Under the pieces are notes generated by a model. It saw nothing but the letters and a program-made list of their open reading frames with translations. It was not told where the DNA came from and made no database searches. 64,000 nt of DNA, from positions 45,398,914 to 45,462,913 of the forward strand of contig NC_016132.3 in assembly GCF_000005505.3 (NCBI RefSeq). The letters are read 5' to 3'. Both the position numbers and the translations under genes were made by a program. The stretch is from Brachypodium distachyon (lineage: Eukaryota; Streptophyta; Magnoliopsida; Poales; Poaceae). Position 1 is the first letter of the stretch; each line of letters opens with the position of its first letter. Below are positions 22,855 to 34,004 of this stretch, piece after piece.

Positions 22855-23931
22855 ATGCAAGCCCTCGAGCAGCCCACGATGGCGTCGGAGCTTAGGGCGC
22901 TGGCGTGGACGACGCTCCTGGTCCCGGTATGCACGGTCTACGCGCGCTCCGCTTGCCGCCGCCTCCGGCCAGGACGCGCCCGCCTCGCGGCGCTATTCCC
23001 GACGTTCCCCGTGTTCGTCTACCTGCCGTGCCTGTTCAACTCCCTCCACCTTCGCCTCCTCTCCACCTTCTTCCACACGTGGCTCGCCACCAACAAGCTC
23101 ATCCTCCTCGCGCTCGACCTCGGCCCGCTCCACCCCTCCCTGCCCCTCCTCCCCTTCCTCCTCTGTGCCGGCCTCCCCATCAAGCTCCGCGCGGCCCAGC
23201 AGCCCACCAAGACCAACGATTCTGCGTCCGCGCCAGGTGGGCCGCCCATGGCCGATTTGCTCGTCCCCTGCGCCCGCAGCTTCCTCTTCCTCACCTGCCT
23301 CGCCGCGCTCCACCCGCACACCGGCCCGCTCCCGCTCTACGTCCTCCACTACCTCTACTGCGCGCAGATCTTCCTCACGCTCGACCTCGTCTTCTCCTCG
23401 GCCGGGCTCGTCGCGGCGACGCTGCTGGGGGGCGCGGGCATGGAGCGGCAGTTCAGGGCGCCGCTCGTCGTGGCGTCGGTGAACGACTTCTGGGGCCGGC
23501 AGTGGAACCTCATGGCGGTGGACCTCCTCCGCGCCTCGGCGTACGGGCCGGTGCGCGCGCGCTGGGGCCGGGACGCCGGCGTGCTCGCCGCGTTCCTCAT
23601 GTCGGGCGTGCTCCACGAGTGCCTCTACTGGTACATGACGCTGCAGCGGCCCACGGGCGAGATGCTGCTCTTCTTCGCGCTCCACGCTGTCTCTCACATC
23701 GCCGAGCGGTGGGTGAGGATGGCCGGGCTTTGGCGGCTGCCCAAGGCAGTGGCGTACCTTCTCGGCACCGCCTTTATGGTTGTCACCATATCGGAGCTCT
23801 TCTTCGGGCCGTTCGTCAGAGCTGGCATAGACGTGCGCATGATGCAGGAGGCCGCGGCGGCAGTGGAGTCGCTTAGGGCCGTCGCTAAACAACTCATCGT
23901 TCGTCCCTTCGTGGGGTCTGTTTCCGGTTAG
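22855..23931 (+). CDS. Wax synthase-like membrane-bound O-acyltransferase
   Basis: Intronless, 358 aa from the ATG at 22855. A second in-frame ATG at 22879 has a better context (A at -3, G at +4) and may be the real start. The protein has several hydrophobic membrane segments. It also has the two family signatures of plant wax synthases (MBOAT type): NDFWGRQWN near residue 211 and SGVLHE near residue 250, the latter with the invariant His. These enzymes join an acyl-CoA to a long-chain alcohol in the ER to make wax esters; some relatives acylate sterols or diacylglycerol. The family is usually about 340-360 aa, so it is full length. Upstream lie a TATA-like box and a strong hairpin. The GDSL and PLA1 neighbours fit a lipid context. 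Confidence 0.93.
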   Translation: MQALEQPTMASELRALAWTTLLVPVCTVYARSACRRLRPGRARLAALFPTFPVFVYLPCLFNSLHLRLLSTFFHTWLATNKLILLALDLGPLHPSLPLLPFLLCAGLPIKLRAAQQPTKTNDSASAPGGPPMADLLVPCARSFLFLTCLAALHPHTGPLPLYVLHYLYCAQIFLTLDLVFSSAGLVAATLLGGAGMERQFRAPLVVASVNDFWGRQWNLMAVDLLRASAYGPVRARWGRDAGVLAAFLMSGVLHECLYWYMTLQRPTGEMLLFFALHAVSHIAERWVRMAGLWRLPKAVAYLLGTAFMVVTISELFFGPFVRAGIDVRMMQEAAAAVESLRAVAKQLIVRPFVGSVSG

Positions 23932-24539
23932 AGATCGACAGACCGCGATTACATTCGGCTGTCAGGGTAGGTTCTACAGATACAGACGGTAAATATAACA
24001 TCCGCGATGGTGCCGATCGGACGACCAATGATTGTTAATTAACAAGGAGTTACATAATTTATCTTACTTAATCACCACATAAGTGAATCGTGATGCGTTC
24101 GCTGTTCATACCCGTTGTTCCATCCTATATCATCTGCAGAGTGTCCCCGTAAATGAATCGTGATGTGTTCAGATATCAGAACTGTACTTCCAGTTGAGAG
24201 GTTTTTAGAAGTTTTCGACAAGATATGTGAAGTTTTCAGCCGGATAGTTCAAGCGAAACGTTTGGGCTGCTTCTTTGAACTAACAGTAAGTACTCAACTA
24301 CACTCTCCTTTTTAACACTAGTGAATTTGTTGGGCACGTAGTTGTCAGAAAATTGTATCTAGCCGTTCCGGGTTAGAGTCCTTTGCTCCTTGCTCAACAA
24401 GTTGACGCGGAGTCCTGCTAAGAGAGCCAAAAGATCGAACTCCTCATCACAATAAGTTTTGCGTAAAGAACTTTAATCGCATAATCACATTTTTCATCAT
24501 ATTGCTAAGACTTTTTTTAATCATTTTATTCAGCTAGCA
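23932..24539. other. 3' flank of wax synthase gene
   Basis: AT-rich sequence. A phrase near GTGAATCGTGATG occurs twice (24083 and 24153), but no gene was recognised. Confidence 0.4.
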
Positions 24540-25310
24540 CAGTTGTTTCATACCTGGCCTGAGTGCATCGACGAGTACCATATCTCAGATTGTGACACAG
24601 TAAGACTTTATTCCTTCTTTCTTATATAAGTGTGGGGTTATTTTTGTCATAATGCGATTAGTGTATTTGTAAACTTATTGTTGCAGATTTATTTGCCTTA
24701 TGAAATTTATGGGCTACATATGTTGTTCATCTTCAACCTTAGGAAAAAAACTGTCTATATTTTGGATCCGCTTCCAATACCATTTTGGGGGAGCATTTAT
24801 TTAAAACTATAGAAATGGGTAATAATTTAAACCTTGCCCTCAAAGTTTGCAAACCCTGGATGGAACGGTGATAATATGTAAATGGGAACGTAAAGTTTCT
24901 AATGTTGTTCCAACGAACTCTCACGAGTACGAAGTTTCTCACTTCCACACAATCTTATCTCATTTGTTTCAACTCACATACTCATGTTACAATGAAAGGC
25001 TGGACATTTGGTTTTCTATGTATGCAGTGGTTTGTCTGGAGTGGTTTGTCAGGACATTTGGTTTCCAATTTCATGCACTCATGTTACAATGGAAGACTAC
25101 ATTATCCAATTAATACCGACGGTTGGTATTTTTAACATGCTCATTTGTACCAGTTCATCACATGAATGTTTTGATGACAATGTTTTATGACGCATGTGTA
25201 GGGTGGTTTCAAGCTCAAACAACGATTTTTGGTGCATATTTTAAAGCATGAATTCAATGAAGCTGTAGACAATATCCCTCCCGACCATGGAACGAGACGC
25301 TCTTGACCGC
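24540..25310 (+). pseudogene. Ulp1-like (C48) peptidase remnant
   Basis: Short translated pieces in changing frames match, in order, the Ulp1-like domain of plant transposon or host proteases: a WPECIDEYHISDCD segment (24555-24600), then after a possible intron LHMLFIFNLRKKTVYILDPL (about 24714-24776) with the catalytic His and Asp positions. Next come CKWERKVSNVVPTNSH (24880 on) and LKHEFNEAVDNIPP (25228-25275). Stops and frame changes break it and no complete gene can be read. It is likely a leftover of a Mutator- or CACTA-captured peptidase. It is not the same copy as the Ulp1 gene in the CACTA element at 53-54.6 kb. Confidence 0.6.
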
Positions 25311-25926
25311 ATAAAAAAATGGTTGTTCACCGATTTAATATAATAGTGGATAATCGTGTGGACTGCTTGTATTTTAATTATGCCTTCTGATTTCCGTCAT
25401 TTGTTATTTTTTGGTACCTAATCATAATATAGTTATGTGCTCGTGATTTTATAGATTGCACGCGCATGTTTGACATTGCTATATAATCACAACAATTTAA
25501 ATGGTTCAACGAGAAACAGTAATAAAAATTAAATACAAAAGGCACGTATCGTGGGCTCACTAGTTCTCGGGATCAAATATTTAACCAGATTAATGTCGCA
25601 TGAGAACAGAAACCATTTATGTTTGTTGTAAGAGGGAAATTCGATCTCCCTCTATGACAAAGAAACTCTACTCCGGCAAGAAAGACAACTCTTCCTCCGA
25701 AATATCTATTAAAACAATATTGGTATAAATAATGTACATATTATTGTTAGAGCAAATGTTAACAACTAATGCACCTTTTTCGATTATTTAAAATATCACG
25801 CAAGGGAATGTCCAGACTTGTATTTTCTGGCTTGATAACTGGACTGGGCATGGGCCCTTCATTGTGGGCCCTAGAGCTCTTCATGATTTCTTTTGTAAGA
25901 AAAGATTGGTGCATTTAGTTGGCAAA
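25311..25926. other. Intergenic, no gene recognised
   Basis: AT-rich sequence without a supported feature. Confidence 0.4.
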
Positions 25927-26203
25927 TACTACCTTTGTCCGGGTTTATGTTGGCTTTTGTGCCAAACTTTGACCAACAATTATACAAATAACATTTAAGA
26001 TATATATATGTATATATATATATATTTATGTATGTATGTATATATGTATGTAAATAAAAGTTACACCATTAGAAATAGTTTTCCGATATGAATCTAACGA
26101 TATCTCTTTTGTGTCAATCTAAACTCATATAACTAATGTAATTTTTTGTCAAAGTTTGGCATAAAATTTCGTGCGGGCCTTACATACCAGGACGGAGGGA
26201 GTA
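25927..26203. mobile_element. Stowaway-type MITE
   Basis: It begins TA-CTACCTTTGTCCGGG and ends CAGGACGGAGGGAG-TA. GCCAAACTTTGACC near the left is answered by GTCAAAGTTTGGC near the right, so the ends are inverted. The middle is an ATATATGTATG-rich tract. TA dinucleotides flank it. Confidence 0.8.
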
Positions 26204-26219
26204 GCAACTACAAGCGTGT

Positions 26220-27035
26220 TGTAATATAATAAATTCCTTACATGGGCCGGACCATAATCCTACGTGGCGACGACCAAGTCAACGAACCCCAAAGACCGGT
26301 CAAATCGCCAACAAAGCATAGCCATGCCAACTAAGCGTCGGTCAAAGGAGTCAAAGAGTCAAGCCCCTCATGCCATGGTCAAAGGAGCTAGAGTAGGGCC
26401 AAGAAAGCTCTAGGGATGAATTTATCACTTTACCCTCGCTTTCCTTCTCCCTCAAGGGTAGCCATGGTCTTTTGTCATGGACCCCTAGGCTATAAATACC
26501 CCCCATGGGGCATGTATCATTCACTCTCCATTAGAATAAGATCAAAAGGGAGAGGGCTAGAGCGACCTAAGTAGCCCGCTCTCGAGTGCTTGGGTCGAGC
26601 CTAGTCTCAACTCGACCTCGGGGACGCGACTTGAGAAGCCTAGTTTCGAGGTTCCGGGCCGTCTAGTACGACCTCGACTCGAAGTAGAGGGATCGGGTTA
26701 GAGTCTCGAGGGTATCCTAACCTTGCTACTTGGGAAGACAAGTTCGGCCCAAATCCGAGGCGGCCCCTGTAGATCTCTTGCCATAGGTGACTTGGGAAGA
26801 CGAGTTCGGCCCAAGCACTTGGCTAACGACCCCCTCGAAGTCTCTCCTAACATAGGACTAAGTCGTACCCGCAGGGTCGACCGAACCTATTAAAAAAATA
26901 TCGACGTGTCAACTTGTCTCAAGTGTATGGCGACATTCGCTATAAGGCCGGCGTACACCCACTACACATTATTCTCGCATTTGTGCCATCAAGCATTGGC
27001 ACCCCGTACTCCTGTTGTTTTCTAGAACAACAACA
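26220..27035 (+). repeat. 5' LTR
   Basis: It starts TGTAATATAATAAATTCC and ends GAACAACAACA. A TATA box TATAAATA lies at 26491-26498. The 3' LTR matches it with about 5% difference. Confidence 0.95.
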
Positions 27036-27036
27036 G

Positions 27037-27054
27037 TGGCGCCGACCGTGGGGA
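27037..27054 (+). other. Primer-binding site
   Basis: TGGCGCCGACCGTGGGG starts one base after the 5' LTR. It begins TGG, as expected for pairing with a tRNA 3' CCA. The matching tRNA species is not certain from memory. Confidence 0.8.
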
Positions 27055-27078
27055 ACTCTCGCCGCAATTGAAGATTTG

Positions 27079-30000
27079 ATGGCACCGACGAAGCCTACTT
27101 CATCGGGTGTACAACTTGCCGCGAAATCTACACGGTTACAAACAAAGAAAGCAAACGCCTCGGGGGCTCCCGAGGAAGGAGAAATTCTCACCAATCTGGA
27201 CGCCGCCACAAGCATGGGCGCCACAACGGAGGTCGTGGCCGCACCCCCGCTCCCGGCCATCCCCGAAGGAGCCGAAGCACTCGGAATCATCGTAGGCGGT
27301 CCTTCGGTCCTCACCGACGTGGTGGCAAGGATCAGCGAGCTACCCGCGGTTACCGCCCCCACAAGGGACGCGGAACTCGGTATGACTCGTTCAATGGGCT
27401 TCGCGCCGCCTCCCCTGCAATCGGTAGTAACCTTGCCCTCAAAGCCTACAAGGGGAAACAATGTGGCATCAGGAGGATCCGCGCCGGAAAACCAAGGAGT
27501 CCCGGCTTACGACCCCTCCAACCCGGGACTACCTCCATTGACGCTCGCTGCGATCGCCCATGGAGCTCCTTGGTACCACCCATATTGGGGACTTCCGCCG
27601 CACGATGCTCTCCAAGTCGCACACGCTCCAAACCAGCCTTGCTTTGCGAGTGCCCCGCAAGTGCCCCTTGCTCCCCCCGCCGGGGCCGAACAAGGTGGCA
27701 ACCAAGCTCCGCCTCAAGGTGTGCCCCGCGGAGAACAAGATCCCAGCGTGCACGGAAACGAGCAAGTGGCGGAGTCCGGAGCCCTTGCCGAGGGTGAAAG
27801 AAATCCTCGCCGACGCTCCGACCCTCCAAGAAGACGCCGAGATCCCTCTCCGAGTGATCTTTCTAGCGATGAGAGCGACCCCGACGAAGGAGGATCTCGT
27901 CACTAGAAAAACCATAAGGGCCGACCATCTTGTAACCCGCTCACGCGGGAATCCAAGACGCGGCTTTCCCGCCAAGGTTCTAGCCACCGATGATATGGCC
28001 ATACGACGGAGAGTCCAACCCTCTTCAATTCCTAGACGTCTACTCCACCGCCATACGAGCAGCGGGTGGAGGCCCCACCGAGATGTGCAACCTTTTCCCA
28101 CTCGCGCTCACCGGGATGGCGCAAACTTGGTTTTATAACCTTCAGAAAAATCCCGTGCATTCGTGGGAGCGCCTCCAGGAGGTCTTCATCGCCAACTTCC
28201 AGGGAAATTTCAAAGGACCCATGCAAGCTCACGAGCTTTACGCCGTGAAACAAAGGCCGGGAGAGTCTCTCCGAAGCTTCTTCTATCGCTTTGCGAAGGT
28301 CCGAAGCCAAATCTCCAACCCGCCATCGACGACCGTGATCGACGCTTGCATGCAAGGCCTTCTCCAAGAAGAAGTGAATCGCGCTCTAAGTCGCAATCCT
28401 CCAAAGACGACCGAAGAGCTCTACCGAATCTTGCAAGAATACGCTCGGGACGAAAATGAAGATATCGCCAAGAAGGACACGCCACGCGGCATGCCCGAAG
28501 GGACTCCCTCGTCGGATCAGCCCCAGGCGTCCGCACCATCTTCCAAGAGGAAGAGGAGGCGGGGGAAGAAGGCGCCCGGCGACCAGGCTCGAAAGATCTT
28601 CGCCGTCGAGGGGCAAAACTCGTCCCAAAAGACTTGGCAGCCCAAGAAGCCTCCTCGCCCCGCCGAGGGAGGCGCCGGAAGATGCCTCATCCACAATTCG
28701 GTGAGCCACAGCACCGAAGAGTGTAATACCCTCATCGCAGCTCGTGAAGAGTTCCAAGCACGAATGCAGGCCCGACGCAAGGACAAGAAGGCGCCCGAGG
28801 CCCCGCTCCCTGCCAACGTCATCCTTGCCGACCCTGCGCCCAAGGAAGAGAACCTCCCATTTCAAGAACCCGCTCACCATGTCGGGGTGATACTCGGGGG
28901 CTCCGCCACAAGATGGGGGTCAAAGAGACAACGCAAGGAATATACGCGCGAGGTTAATGTCATCAGAACCTTCACTCCAACACCACCGCCCAAATGGGCG
29001 AGTGTACCCATTTCCTTCACCGAAGAAGACGCTAAGGGGATACGCTTTCCACACGACGACGCCCTCTTCGTGACGGCCATCGTCTCAAATTGCGAGCTCA
29101 AGAAAATACTGGTGGATGGCGGGAGCTCCGCCGACATCTTGTACCTGAGCAGGCTAAAGAAGCTGATGGAGCCGCAAGGAGGATACAAGAACGGTTCCTT
29201 GCAACCGTCGCTTTACCCCCTAACAGGCTTCGTCCCAGGCAAGTCCATCCAGCCGCTCAGCCAAATTGAGCTCCTCATGACCTTCGGAGATGCCACTAAT
29301 CATCGGACCGAGCTCGTCCTCTTCGACGTGGTGGACATGGAGGCCTCCTTCAACGCCATCCTTGGCAGGACGACCCTGAACCACCTATGCCCTGCCGTCC
29401 ACCACAACTTCCTATGCATGAAGATCCCGGGCCCAAAAGGCGTGATCACGGTCCGTGGTGAGCAATCCTCCGATAGGAAGATGCTATATCGCCACGAGAC
29501 TAAGTGCGCCGAGAAGGGAGAAGCGTCCAAAAGCGTCCACATGCTCTCGGGCATAAGGGAGTCCAAGACCGATCGCCCGGAACGCTACATCCCTAAGCCC
29601 CTCCCCGAGGGAGAGCTTAAGGAGATATGCGTCTTCGACAACGACGCCACGCGCACCGTAAAGATCAGAGCCGACCTCTCGATCGAACTCGAGAAGAAGC
29701 TCATCGACCTACTCTGGGAGAACTTCGACCTTTTTGCTTGGTCTCCCTTCGACATGGGAGGAGTCTCACGCAACGTCATGGAGCATCGACTCGCCGTAAG
29801 GCCCGACAAGGCGTCCGTGAAGCAAAAACTCCGAAAACTCTCCACGGAGCGAAGTGAGGTCATCAAGCAAGAAATTGCGAAGCTCTCCGAGGCCGGGCTC
29901 ATCCGAGAAGTTTGGCACCCCGAGTGGTTGGCCAATCCGGTTTTGGTGAAGAAAGCCAACGGCAAGTGGCGGATGTGTGTCGACTTCACCGACCTGAACA

Positions 30001-32983
30001 AGGCATGCCCCAAGGACGACTACCCTCTCCCACGGATTGACCAGCTAGTCGACTCCATAGCGGGATGCAAGAGGTTGAGCTTCTTGGACGCCTATTCAGG
30101 GTATCACCAAGTCCACATGGCCAAGGAAGATGAGGAGAAGACAAGCTTCATTACTCCCATTGGCACCTTTTTGCTATCGCAAAATGCCTTTTGGTTTGAG
30201 GAACGCTGGTGCGACCTTCCAACGCCTCGTCAGCGTTATCCTCAAAGGGCAATTGGGGAGGAACGCCGAAGTCTATGTTGATGACGCCGTCATCAAAAGT
30301 CAGGCGGCTAGTACCCATCCCGAAGACCTGCAAGAAACCTTCAACAACTCCGCAAATACGGCGTGAAGCTCAATCCCGAGAAGTGCGCGTTCGGAGTTCG
30401 AGGAGGAAAACTCTTGGGTTTCCTCGTCTCCCAACGGGGGATCGAGGCCATCCGGAAAAAATTCAGGACATCCTAGAGATGGAGCCTCCTCGCTCCATCA
30501 AAGATGTGCAACGCCTAGCAGGGAGGATGGCGGCAGTAGGACGATTCGTCACCCAATCAGCCGAGAAGGGTCTTCCTTTTTTCAAAGTCCTGAAAGGCCT
30601 CAACAACTTTGAGTGGACCGACGAAGCTCAAAAGGCTTTCGAGAAACTCAAGACCTATTTGTCGACTCCTGCACTCCTCACGAGCCCGAAGCAGGAAGAA
30701 CCTTTGCTCCTGTACCTCGCCGCGACTCCAGTCGCCGTGAGTGCAGCCCTCGTGAAGGAAGAAGATGGGTCGCAACGCTCGTTGTATTACGTAAGCGAAG
30801 CTTTGGGAGGAGCAAAGGGTCGATACACTCAGATCGAAAAGATCGCGTACGCCCTCCTCATGGCCTCTCGAAAGCTACGTCATTACTTCATGGGCCACAC
30901 CATCATGGTGCCGACGACGTTTCCCCTCAAAGAAGTCTTCGGCAACAAGGAAGCCACCGGGAGGATCGCCAAATGGGCAACGGAACTGGCTCCCTTCTCG
31001 CTAGAGCTTACCGCGAGAACGGCTATAAAATTCCAGGTCCTCGCCGACTTCGTGGCTGAGTGGCATGCGCTGCAAGCCCCGCCCGAAGAGACGTCACCCA
31101 AGGCCGGGGCCCCCGAACCGCATTGGATAATGAGGTTTGACGGCTCCAAGCGCCTCAACGGTGCCGGGGCTGGAGTCGTACTCATCAGCCCCGAAGGGAA
31201 GATCTTGGAGTACGCCGCCCACCTCAACTTCAACTCAACCAACAACATGGCAGAGTACGAAGCACTCCTTCTCGGACTCCGGTTGGCTAAGACCATGGGT
31301 GTTCGATGCCTTCTCATCCAAGGTGACTCCTAGTTGGTGATAAACCAAATGGACAAGTCATATCAATGCCTTGATGAAAGGATGAAGAAGTATATTGAAG
31401 AAGTTCGCAAGATGTAACGGTGCTTCCTGGGCATGGAGGCGCGACGCATCCCATGAGGAGAAAATCACCTCGCCGACAGATTGGCCCGAACGGCCGGTTC
31501 CAAGGAGCCTCTCCCACCCGGCGCATTCTTCGAGGTGATCCGTGTCCCATCCATAGGAGAAGAAGCCGATGACTCCGACGAAACTTCAAAGACTAGCATG
31601 GTCATCGACAATCCACACTCTTGGATGACGCCAATCATTCGTGCCTTGAAAGGAGAGGTGGATGAGGAGGCGGAAGGCCCAAGCGCCAAAACTTTGCTTG
31701 CAAAAGCAAAGATGTACGTCCTCCTCGACGGCATCCTTTACAAGAAGGGTGCGGCCGCGCTACTCAAGTGCATAACCTCCGACAGGGGGGCTGAGCTCAT
31801 CCAGGAGATCCACTCCGGAGTATGCGGCCATCATCTTGCGCCAAGAGCCACCGCGGCGAAGGCTTTACGACAGGAATTCTATTGGCCCACCATGGTGCAA
31901 GACGCAATCGCAATACTGCGAAGATGCGAAGCTTGCCAAAAAATGGCTAAGTCAATCCACGCGCCGGTGACGACCCTGAAGAATATCCCAATAACTTGGC
32001 CATTTGCACGCTGGGGAATGGATCTTCTCGGGCCTTTCCCCGCATGCATCGGGGGCTGCAAATACCTCGTGGTGACGATTGATTACTTCTCCAAATGGAT
32101 AGAAGCTGCGCCACTCGGCAAGATCACGTCACAGGCCATCCAGAATTTTTTCTGGGAAAACATCATATGTCGATATGGTGTCCCACGAGAGCTAACCGTG
32201 GACAACGGCAAACAGTTCAACTGTGCGGAATTCATTAAATTCTGCGAATGCCTCGAGATCAAGCTGCACTTCGCATCCGTGGCCTACCCCAAGAGCAACG
32301 GCACATGCGAGAGAGCCAATGGACTAATCCTCCAAGGACTCCGCCGAAGGGTAGAACACACGGCCAGCAAGGCAAGAGGAGCATGGGGGGACGAACTCGT
32401 CAGCGTGGTTTGGGGCGTACGCACCTCCGTAAGCCGTTCCACGGGCCGAACACCATTTTCTTTGGTGTATGGCGCCGAAGCAGTTCTTCCCGCCGAGGTA
32501 GAGTTCCGCTCACCTCGGGTCGAAAGACTCCAAGAAGCTACTCCACTCACCTTCATGCATCACAAGACGGCCGTCGATCTTGTGGAAGAAGCTCGTGACA
32601 AAACTCTCATGAGGCACGTCATCTACGAGCAGAGCGCCGCACGCTTCTACAACACGAGGGTGCGGGAACGAGCTTTCTACCAAGGAGACCTCATGCTGAA
32701 AAAGAACGCCGACCCAAAACTCCAGCGCAAACTCGACCCTAAATGGGAAGGACCATACCGCATCGCCACGGTGTTGGGCAATGGTGCATACCACATCGAG
32801 AACATGGAAGGAAAAACCTCGTCCATGCCTGCAACGGCGACAAACTCCGGCTTTTCTACGCTTAAGGAGGAACCTCAAGGACGACCCTCGCCACTCCCAA
32901 AAGAAGACTATCAGCGCCCAACCGGCCACTTCCCTACGAAACGTCGGGGGATCGTAAGCGCCAACGAGGCCACGTCTACATAA
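27079..32983 (+). pseudogene. Broken gag-pol polyprotein
   Basis: Gag begins at the ATG at 27079. Its first frame stops at 27906 and the capsid continues in another frame from 27990, with a zinc-knuckle-like CLIHNSVSHSTEEC. Protease has VDGGSSADIL near 29111. Reverse transcriptase runs from about 29900 and has YVDD at 30274-30285, but the frame is lost near 30170 and again before 30370. RNase H follows, then a second RNase H-like domain (RFDGSKRLNGAGAG, near 31135). Integrase has the His/Cys finger and D-D-35-E (codons at 32021, 32201 and 32309). Between the second RNase H and integrase one reading frame is cut by TAG at 31331, TAA at 31415 and TGA at 31454. It cannot make a complete polyprotein. 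Confidence 0.92.
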
Positions 32984-32999
32984 GACTTGTAAGTGCCAA

Positions 33000-34004
33000 T
33001 CGGGCCATACCTTAACACAAGCAAGTGAGGGATCAATAAAAATAGGTCCTTGGTAAAGAGTGACACGAGACACTCATACGACCCGCCGTCGTAAAGGGAA
33101 CCACGTCGAGCAGCAATGTCACGAAAGGACGATACCCAAAACCGAGTCGCTGCCCTAGTGCCGCTCACCAAGGGACGCCGAAAGGCCTACGTTGGCTCAG
33201 GCATCACCTAAAAATGTCTTCAGACATAAGTCGCCACCAGCGACCCGTTCCTTGTTGGATCCTAGCGTGCCTTGAGGCCATCCGTCAAGTAGAACCAAGT
33301 CCCCCGAGGGCCGGAAGCTCCTTAAAACGCATTTAAGGAGAACCGTAAATAAGCGAGTTATGCATGAGCTTACTTACCTCGAAGACCCATGCTACCCGCG
33401 TGCGAGACGTCGCGCATGGGCCTTCATGATAGTAACCAAGTTAAGGCTCCATAATAATCGCGGGAAAGCATAGCTTCCTGAAGTCCGAAGAGGGGAAATT
33501 CCGCATGAATTTCCCCGAACGGCAGGTCGAAATGTCCGGACCACTACCGGCGTATCGATAGCGACCCCCAAAAGGGTACTAGGATCCGTGGCTGGTAACC
33601 ATGGCCTAAGGCACCGAAGCCAAGTCGTATCCCAACGGCGACAGCAATTGATTACGCAAAGGTGTGATCATAGCGAACGATCGCGTGCTGTATAAACTGA
33701 GAAAATATAGTACTTCGCCAAGAAGGAAATATAGTACTCCAAAGAACACATGTTGAGCCAGTTTAACATTTCCGATAATGTTGACTACATGGTGAAAACA
33801 TAAGAAAATACATGCCGAGCTAAGTTGACATTTTCGACAATGTTGACTACATAGCGAAGCATGAAACACATCAAAAAAGCTGCCTTACAACCTCTATGTC
33901 TAAGCCTAGAACGTGCAAGTCATGAGGCTATGTCATAAGTGGATATGCAACAATCGCATAACTAAGCAGCTGGGGTACCTTGTCGCCTCGAAAGGCAACA
34001 AGAC
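33000..34004. other. Tat element spacer after integrase
   Basis: Non-coding region of the retrotransposon between the integrase stop and the antisense ORF. A sub-repeat around CATGTTGAGCCAGTTTAACA and CATGCCGAGCTAAGTTGAC (33750-33860) is present in two diverged copies. Confidence 0.5.

Noticed and set aside
22905..23892. Long alternative frames on both strands over the wax synthase gene
   Set aside because: They are shadows of high GC; only the 22855 frame has membrane segments and the FWGRQWN and SGVLHE motifs.
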